This document shows positions 59,515 through 64,000 of a stretch of 64,000 bases of DNA, in pieces (the first letter of the stretch is position 1; the number at the start of each line of letters is the position of its first letter). The translations under genes and the position numbers were made by a program. The notes under the pieces are model-generated. The model was given only the letters and a program-made list of their open reading frames with translations, was not told the DNA's origin and made no database searches. Source of the DNA: Saccharopolyspora indica (GTDB lineage: Bacteria; Actinomycetota; Actinomycetes; Mycobacteriales; Pseudonocardiaceae); the NCBI RefSeq assembly GCF_027853965.1, contig NZ_JAQGLB010000003.1, forward strand, positions 186,001 through 250,000. Direction: 5' to 3'.

Positions 59515-61223
59515 CGGGCGGCCCTGCGGGTCTTCGGTGCGATTCCGTAGGGCGTGCGGCGGAACGGGTAGCCGGGCAAGCGGACTCGGCGGTGCGGCGC
59601 CCGCTGCCACAGCTCCGGCCAGTCGATCTCCGCACCGCCCAGCCATTCCTGGACGCGCGGGTCGGTTTCCGCCGGTGCTTCAACGCCTTCGGCGATCCGC
59701 ACCAGCCCGGCGCGCAGCTCCTCGTTCGTGCTCGCTCGGACCACTGCACGCGCGGCCAGGTGGTCGCGGCCGGTTTGCAGCGTCCAGGCGGTGGCGGCCG
59801 GTTCCGGAGCACTCGGCCCGGCGACGAAACCGGCGAGCCCCGCGGCTACCCGGCGCAGCGCCTCGTCGTCGGTGCCGCTGATCGGGAACACCATCGACGT
59901 TCCGTCCCAGGAACCGTCCGGCGAGTCCACCGCAGGCGGCTCCTCCAGCACCACGTGGGCGTTCGAGCCGCCGATGCCGAAAGAACTGACGCCCAACCGC
60001 CGAGGAGCATCCCCCGGCGACCACGGCACGCTGCCGAGCGCCACCTCGTCCGGGTGGTCGTGGACCTCCAGGTTCCCGTCCATGGCGAGGATTCCGGCGC
60101 CGGTGGGGATCGCGCCGTTCCGCAGGACCAGCACCGCCTTGGCCAGGCTCGCCGTGCCCGCGGCTCCTTCCAGGTGGCCGATGACGGCCTTCACCGTCCC
60201 GATCCACAGCCGCTCGCCGGGACCGGCGAAGCGCACCGGTCCGTCCGCGCGGGCCAGCTCGCGCAGGCCGTTGAGCTCCTCGACGTCCAGCTTCGTCCCG
60301 GGGGCGTGCGCTTCGAGGTAGCCCAGCGATGCCGGGTCCACGTCGCCCTGCGCGAGCGCGCGGCGCAGCAACCGGGCCTGCGAACCGCTGTCGGTCTTGA
60401 CCAGCCCGCCGGCCCGGCCGTCGTGGTTGGCCGCGGCGCCGCGGATGATCGCCAGCACCGGGTCACCGGCCTCCAGCGCGTCGTCGAGCCGCTTGACCAC
60501 GAAGCACAGCACGCCCTCCCCGCGCACGTACCCGTTGGCGTCGTCGGAGAACGGGCGGCAGGTTCCCGACGGCGACAGCGCGCCCATGTGCGCCAGCGCT
60601 CCGGTGAGCCAGCCCGAGGCGTAGACGTTGGAGCCGCCGACGATGGCGGTGTCGAAGTCGCCCGCTCGCAGGCCGGAGGCCGCCAGCGCCAGCGCGCTCA
60701 GGCCGCTGGAGCAGGCGGTGTCGACCGTGATGCTGGGTCCGCGCAGGTCGAAGAAGTTCGAGACCCGGTTCGACAGGTAGGCGGCGATGCTGCCGGTCAG
60801 CGAGTAGCGGTCCAGCACGCCGGTGCTGATCATCCCGTCCCGGAAGTCGCTGGTGGACGAACCGACGAACACCCCGACCTCCTGGCCGCGCAGGCTGCTC
60901 GGCGCTATGCCCGCCGACTCCAGCGCTCGCCAGGTGGTCTCCAGCAGCAGCCGCTGCTGCGGGTCCATCCACACCGCCATCCGCCCGACCACGTCGAAGA
61001 ACTCCGCGTCGAAGGTATCCACATCGGACACCAGAGCGGCGGTCAGCCCGCCTTCCCCGGCGACCTCGGCGTCGTAGCCGACGAGGCGCTCGGCGGGGAC
61101 CGGACCCATCATGGGGCGGCCGGTCAGCAGCGTTTCCCAGAACTCGTCGACGTCGTCGCCACCGGGCACCCGGCAGGACATCCCCACGATCGCCAACGGG
61201 GCCAGCTGCGCGTTCTCGGTCAC
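59511..61223 (-). CDS. Free-standing polyketide ketosynthase
   Basis: 570 residues. A type I-like KS domain with Cys171 (VDTACSSGL), His306 and His350, plus a post-KS linker ending LPGYPFRRTPYGI. The usual HGTGT motif is HAPGT, and the usual KSNIGH is KAVIGH, so substrate or partner binding may be altered. No AT or ACP domain is attached. It overlaps the ECH2-like gene upstream by 4 bp. It could be a specialised condensing enzyme of a trans-AT system. Confidence 0.82.
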   Translation of the reverse strand: MTENAQLAPLAIVGMSCRVPGGDDVDEFWETLLTGRPMMGPVPAERLVGYDAEVAGEGGLTAALVSDVDTFDAEFFDVVGRMAVWMDPQQRLLLETTWRALESAGIAPSSLRGQEVGVFVGSSTSDFRDGMISTGVLDRYSLTGSIAAYLSNRVSNFFDLRGPSITVDTACSSGLSALALAASGLRAGDFDTAIVGGSNVYASGWLTGALAHMGALSPSGTCRPFSDDANGYVRGEGVLCFVVKRLDDALEAGDPVLAIIRGAAANHDGRAGGLVKTDSGSQARLLRRALAQGDVDPASLGYLEAHAPGTKLDVEELNGLRELARADGPVRFAGPGERLWIGTVKAVIGHLEGAAGTASLAKAVLVLRNGAIPTGAGILAMDGNLEVHDHPDEVALGSVPWSPGDAPRRLGVSSFGIGGSNAHVVLEEPPAVDSPDGSWDGTSMVFPISGTDDEALRRVAAGLAGFVAGPSAPEPAATAWTLQTGRDHLAARAVVRASTNEELRAGLVRIAEGVEAPAETDPRVQEWLGGAEIDWPELWQRAPHRRVRLPGYPFRRTPYGIAPKTRRAAR

Positions 61224-61969
61224 CGGGCTATCTCCTCTGCTCGTCCGTACCGCTGCTCGACCAGTCGCCGGAAGTCGGCGGAACCCCAGGCCTGTTCGTG
61301 GCGGCCGGCCTCGATCGCGATCGCGGCATCGCCCTCGGCCAGGGCCCGCTCGGCGAACTGGCCTTTGAGCAGCTCCAACGCGTATCGCGGCGCCCGCGCC
61401 ATGCCGCGGGCCAGCTCGAGCGCGGTGTCGAACACCGACTCGTGCGGCACCACCTTCACCGGTGCCGAGCGGGCGCGGAGCTCGGCGCCCGGGTAGCCGC
61501 GGCCGGTCAGCAGCATCTCGGTTCCGAGGGTGTGCCCGAGGCGGCTCGGCAGCAGCCAGGTCGTGCCGTACTCCGGAACCAGGCCGTAGTTCAGGAAGTT
61601 CGCCGCGTAGCGGGAGCGCTCGGAGAGCACCGGGACGTCGGCGTACAGGCCGAAGCTGAGCCCGCCGCCGATGGCGTGGCCCTGCATCGCCGCCACCACC
61701 GGCAGCGGGCAGTGCGGGAAGGCGCGGACGAACGGTTCGACGTCGGCGCGCTCGTCGGTCAGCAGGTACTCCCGGCTGGCCCCGGCGGCGAAGACGGTGG
61801 GCAGGCCCGCGGCGACGATCACGTGCACCGCGGGGTCGGCCGCCGCCGCTGCCAGCGCGGCCGGAACGGCCTCGACCAGGGCGGCTGAGATCGCGTTGCC
61901 GCCGTCGGAGTCGGCCACCGTGACCACCGCGACGCGCCCGTCGGTCTCGACCGTCACGAGATCGCTCAC
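61220..61969 (-). CDS. Enoyl-CoA hydratase-like ECH2 (PksI type)
   Basis: 249 residues, crotonase fold with the oxyanion segment FAAGASREYLL and GHAIGGGLSFGLYADVPVLSE. In HMGS cassettes ECH2 decarboxylates 3-methylglutaconyl-ACP to leave a beta-methyl branch. The GTG at 61969 takes its ribosome site (GGAGAGGCGG) from repeat copy C. The assignment ECH2 versus ECH1 is by likeness and order and could be reversed. Confidence 0.75.
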   Translation of the reverse strand: MSDLVTVETDGRVAVVTVADSDGGNAISAALVEAVPAALAAAAADPAVHVIVAAGLPTVFAAGASREYLLTDERADVEPFVRAFPHCPLPVVAAMQGHAIGGGLSFGLYADVPVLSERSRYAANFLNYGLVPEYGTTWLLPSRLGHTLGTEMLLTGRGYPGAELRARSAPVKVVPHESVFDTALELARGMARAPRYALELLKGQFAERALAEGDAAIAIEAGRHEQAWGSADFRRLVEQRYGRAEEIAR

Positions 61970-61972
61970 AGG

Positions 61973-62067
61973 TCCGCCTCTCCGCGATTCACAGTGGTGG
62001 TTGCGTCCAGCTCAATCTCCCGTTTCGCGGCTTCTTGTGGCTGGTTCGCGTCACGGTCCCCTGAGCC
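61973..62067 (-). repeat. Dispersed ~100-bp repeat, copy C (inverted)
   Basis: On the minus strand it runs from CTCAGGGGACCGTGACGCGA to GAATCGCGGAGAGGCGGACC, matching copies A and B along the whole length with a few small indels. It lies between the ECH1- and ECH2-like genes and supplies the latter's ribosome site. Confidence 0.85.
61989..62054 (-). CDS. Small ORF inside repeat copy C
   Basis: 21 codons beginning MTRTSHKKPRNG, with AGGGGACC before the GTG. The stop is 19 bp before the ECH2-like start. Its position and basic start (SHKKPRN) match the ORF in copy A (SHRKPPQ) and the GntR N-terminus in copy B (SRKKPRN). Confidence 0.35.
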   Translation of the reverse strand: MTRTSHKKPRNGRLSWTQPPL

Positions 62068-62102
62068 GCGGTTGAGGAGGGCTGGGGCTGACAGAGGGTG
62101 GC

Positions 62103-62846
62103 TCACAGCAACCCCTCCTCGCGCAGCCGCCGCAACCGGGCGCGCACTCCCGGATCGGCGGCCGCTCGCTCGAACACGCGGTGCGCGTGCTCGGCGTAGT
62201 TCTCCGGCAGCGGATCGAGAATCCGGTGGCAGGACTTCAGATCACCGATCGCGTCAGGTCTCGGCATGCGCCGCAGCGCGCGCAGGATCCGTCGCACTGC
62301 CTCCTCCGGCTGTTCCGCCACTTCGTCGACCAGGCCGAGCGCGCGGGCCTCGGCCACGTCGAGCTCCTCGGCCAGGACCGCTCTGCGGAACACCTCCCGG
62401 GTTCCGATCCGGGCCGACACGAACGGGGTGATCAGCACCGGTACCAGGCCGAGCAGCAGTTCGGTGAGGCGGAAGCGCGCGTTGCGCCCGGCAAGCACGA
62501 AGTCGCAGCTGCTCGCCAGCCCGACCCCACCGCCCGTCGCACGACCGGTCACCACCGCGACGGTCACCAGCGGGCTGTTCGCCAGGCCGGACAGCAGTTC
62601 CCACAACGCCTTGCCGTCCGCGGCGGTCCAGGCTCCCTCAGAGTCCACCACGGACAGATCGATGCCGGTGCAGAAGTCGCCATCGGAGTCCAGGACGACC
62701 GCCCGGCAGCCGGGTGTCCGCTCCGCGGCGCGCAGGCCGTCGAGGAGTTCGCCCACCACGTCGCCGCGCAACGCGTTGCCCGCTTCCGGACGGCACAACC
62801 GCACTCGCGCGCAGGCACCGCTGATCTGCACGTTCACCGGAGCCAT
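62103..62846 (-). CDS. Enoyl-CoA hydratase-like ECH1 (PksH type)
   Basis: 247 residues, crotonase fold (DGDFCTGIDLS, GRATGGGVGLASSCDFVLAGRNARFRLTELLLGLVP). In HMGS cassettes ECH1 dehydrates HMG-ACP. It overlaps the HMGS gene by 13 bp, the tightest coupling in this operon. Confidence 0.78.
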   Translation of the reverse strand: MAPVNVQISGACARVRLCRPEAGNALRGDVVGELLDGLRAAERTPGCRAVVLDSDGDFCTGIDLSVVDSEGAWTAADGKALWELLSGLANSPLVTVAVVTGRATGGGVGLASSCDFVLAGRNARFRLTELLLGLVPVLITPFVSARIGTREVFRRAVLAEELDVAEARALGLVDEVAEQPEEAVRRILRALRRMPRPDAIGDLKSCHRILDPLPENYAEHAHRVFERAAADPGVRARLRRLREEGLL

Positions 62847-64000
62847 CGGTATTCCCTGCGGTAGTCGGCGATCGAGGCCAGCACCGCTCGCGGACGCTCA
62901 CCGGTTCCCCAGCTCGCCAGCTCCGCACCGTCTACCTCGCCGTGCTCGGCGCCGAATCCCACGGCCTGCGCCCGGTCCACGGCCGCGTCGTAGGCGTCGA
63001 CGGTCAACCTGGTGCGTGCGGCGAGTTCGCGCTCCAGCCCGGTTTCGGCGATCAGCTGCCGCGCTCCGGGCACCACTTCGCCGGCGAGGAACTCCGAAGC
63101 GCAACCGGATCCGTAGCTGAACACACCCACCGACAGCCGCTCATCGGTCGGCGCCGCGGCGATCGCGCTGATCAGCGCCAGCAGCGTGGTACCGGAGTAG
63201 ATGTTGCCGACCTGCTCGGGGAACCGCAGCGACGGCGCCACCCGGCGCGCGAAGTCCTCCTGCACGCCGCCCGGGCCCAGATCGGACAGCTTGCGCACGC
63301 CGGTGCGGTGCGCGCCGCGGACCATCCCCGGGAACGGGGTGTGCATCGCCAGCAGGTCGTAGGACCCGACGAAGTCCACCCCCGGCTTGCGCTCGGCGTG
63401 GTCGGCGAACGCGCCCAGCAGGCAGTCCAGGTAGGCCATCAGGGACAGGTCGGTGTCCATCACGTCGACGTCCGGTGCCGGGCGGAAGAAGTCCGGCGTC
63501 TCGTAGCCGTAGCAACCGGACGTGCCCAGCTCCAGCGCGACGATCCGGGGATCCTCCCCGACCAGCACCGCCACCGCCGCGGCCCCCTGCGCGGGCTCCA
63601 TGTACGAGCCCCGGGTCGGCACCGGTGTGTCCGAGGCGATCACCAGCGCCCGGCTGCCCGGCTCCGCGGCCACCACCGACGCCGCCAGCTGCAAGGCCGC
63701 GACACCGCCGTGGCAGGCCTGCTTGACCTCGAACAACCGGCATTGCCGCGGCAGGCCGAGCAGGCGGTGCACGTGCGTGCTCGCCGCCTTCGACAGGTCC
63801 AGCGGCGACTCGGTGGCCACCACCAGCGTCCGGATGCTCCGGCGCTCGGCGTCGGTGAGCGCGTCGACGACCGGCCGGGCCGCGGTGGCCGCCATCGCCA
63901 CGATGTCCTCGCCCGGGGCGGCCACGCTCTTGCGGCGCAACCCCAGGTTGCCGAGCCGCGCCGCGTCGAGACCGCGAGCGGCGAACAGGTCCTCGGTCTC
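62834..64000 (-). CDS. HMG-CoA synthase-like beta-branching enzyme (5' truncated)
   Basis: The frame stays open to the window edge, so the N-terminus is missing. The active-site Cys is in VKQACHGG, the catalytic His in LLAMHTPFPGM. The upstream codons (LFAARGLDAARLGNLGLRRKSVA) match the start region of PksG/CurD/MupH-type synthases. It adds acetyl-ACP to a beta-ketoacyl-ACP, the first step of beta-branching. Together with ECH1, ECH2 and the Ser-type KS this is a nearly full cassette; the donor ACP is not seen here. Confidence 0.88.
   Translation of the reverse strand, partial: ETEDLFAARGLDAARLGNLGLRRKSVAAPGEDIVAMAATAARPVVDALTDAERRSIRTLVVATESPLDLSKAASTHVHRLLGLPRQCRLFEVKQACHGGVAALQLAASVVAAEPGSRALVIASDTPVPTRGSYMEPAQGAAAVAVLVGEDPRIVALELGTSGCYGYETPDFFRPAPDVDVMDTDLSLMAYLDCLLGAFADHAERKPGVDFVGSYDLLAMHTPFPGMVRGAHRTGVRKLSDLGPGGVQEDFARRVAPSLRFPEQVGNIYSGTTLLALISAIAAAPTDERLSVGVFSYGSGCASEFLAGEVVPGARQLIAETGLERELAARTRLTVDAYDAAVDRAQAVGFGAEHGEVDGAELASWGTGERPRAVLASIADYRREYRWLR

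Noticed and set aside
1..64000. CRISPR arrays, tRNA/rRNA genes, transposases, phage integrases
   Set aside because: I looked for repeat-spacer patterns, cloverleaf-like segments and integrase or transposase motifs and saw none.

Overview
The window is high-GC DNA with GTG/ATG starts, GGAGG ribosome sites and many 4-bp ATGA/GTGA overlaps. This fits a filamentous actinomycete. Family content and promoter style suggest Pseudonocardiaceae (Saccharopolyspora-like), but that is inference; there is no rRNA or tRNA here to anchor taxonomy. No insertion sequence, phage, CRISPR array or tRNA was seen.

Region 1 (1-19.7 kb) is aromatic catabolism. After the tail of a TPR regulator come an MHS-type transporter, a LysR regulator, a class I P450 with its [2Fe-2S] ferredoxin and FAD reductase, and a large FAD phenol hydroxylase. 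The homoprotocatechuate meta-cleavage genes follow: an HPCD-type dioxygenase (all known ligand residues align), a CHMS dehydrogenase, a DapA-family lyase and a fumarylacetoacetase-RraA fusion. A GntR/FCD regulator sits opposite, and copies of an ATCGTATMCGAT-like dyad lie at the regional promoters. A second transporter, a metallo-beta-lactamase-fold hydrolase and a LysR gene form a separate unit.

Region 2 (19.8-34.6 kb) is uptake and accessory metabolism. It holds a dipeptide-type ABC importer operon ending in an S12 serine hydrolase, with a two-module Lrp/AsnC regulator opposite. Next come a MerR/DUF3159 pair with mirrored 19-bp-spacer promoters, an MBL hydrolase opposite an AtzG-amidase pair with a TetR gene, and a four-gene unit of small ORF, CPBP protease and DrrAB-like ABC transporter behind a 23-bp perfect dyad.

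Region 3 (35-57.7 kb) is envelope, copper and cytochrome c assembly. It has an NlpC/P60 hydrolase, two CopZ-like chaperones, a secreted His/Met-rich protein, a CopA ATPase, a CDGSH protein and CsoR with three CsoR-type sites. It also has a complete System I cytochrome c maturation operon (ccmABCDEFHIG), CcdA, a Met-rich multicopper oxidase, a VTT-domain protein, a TlpA-like redoxin and a BlaI/M56 pair. A 17-bp dyad TACTA-N7-TAGTA (several perfect copies) stands at the promoters of nearly all these units and before blaI itself. I read this as a BlaI regulon joining copper handling, disulfide reduction, cytochrome c assembly and a cell-wall hydrolase. Inside the region lies a two-gene unit of an SbnA-like synthase and an MFS exporter fused to a DUF1015 domain.

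Region 4 (57.7-64 kb, minus strand, running off the edge) is the end of a polyketide cluster. It carries a beta-branching (HMG-synthase) cassette: HMGS, two enoyl-CoA hydratase-like proteins, a free-standing KS with Cys-His-His, a KS with the active-site Cys replaced by Ser, and a cupin. A dispersed repeat of about 100 bp carrying a small leader ORF interrupts this operon. Two tandem copies of the same repeat lie 48 kb away at the start of the GntR gene.
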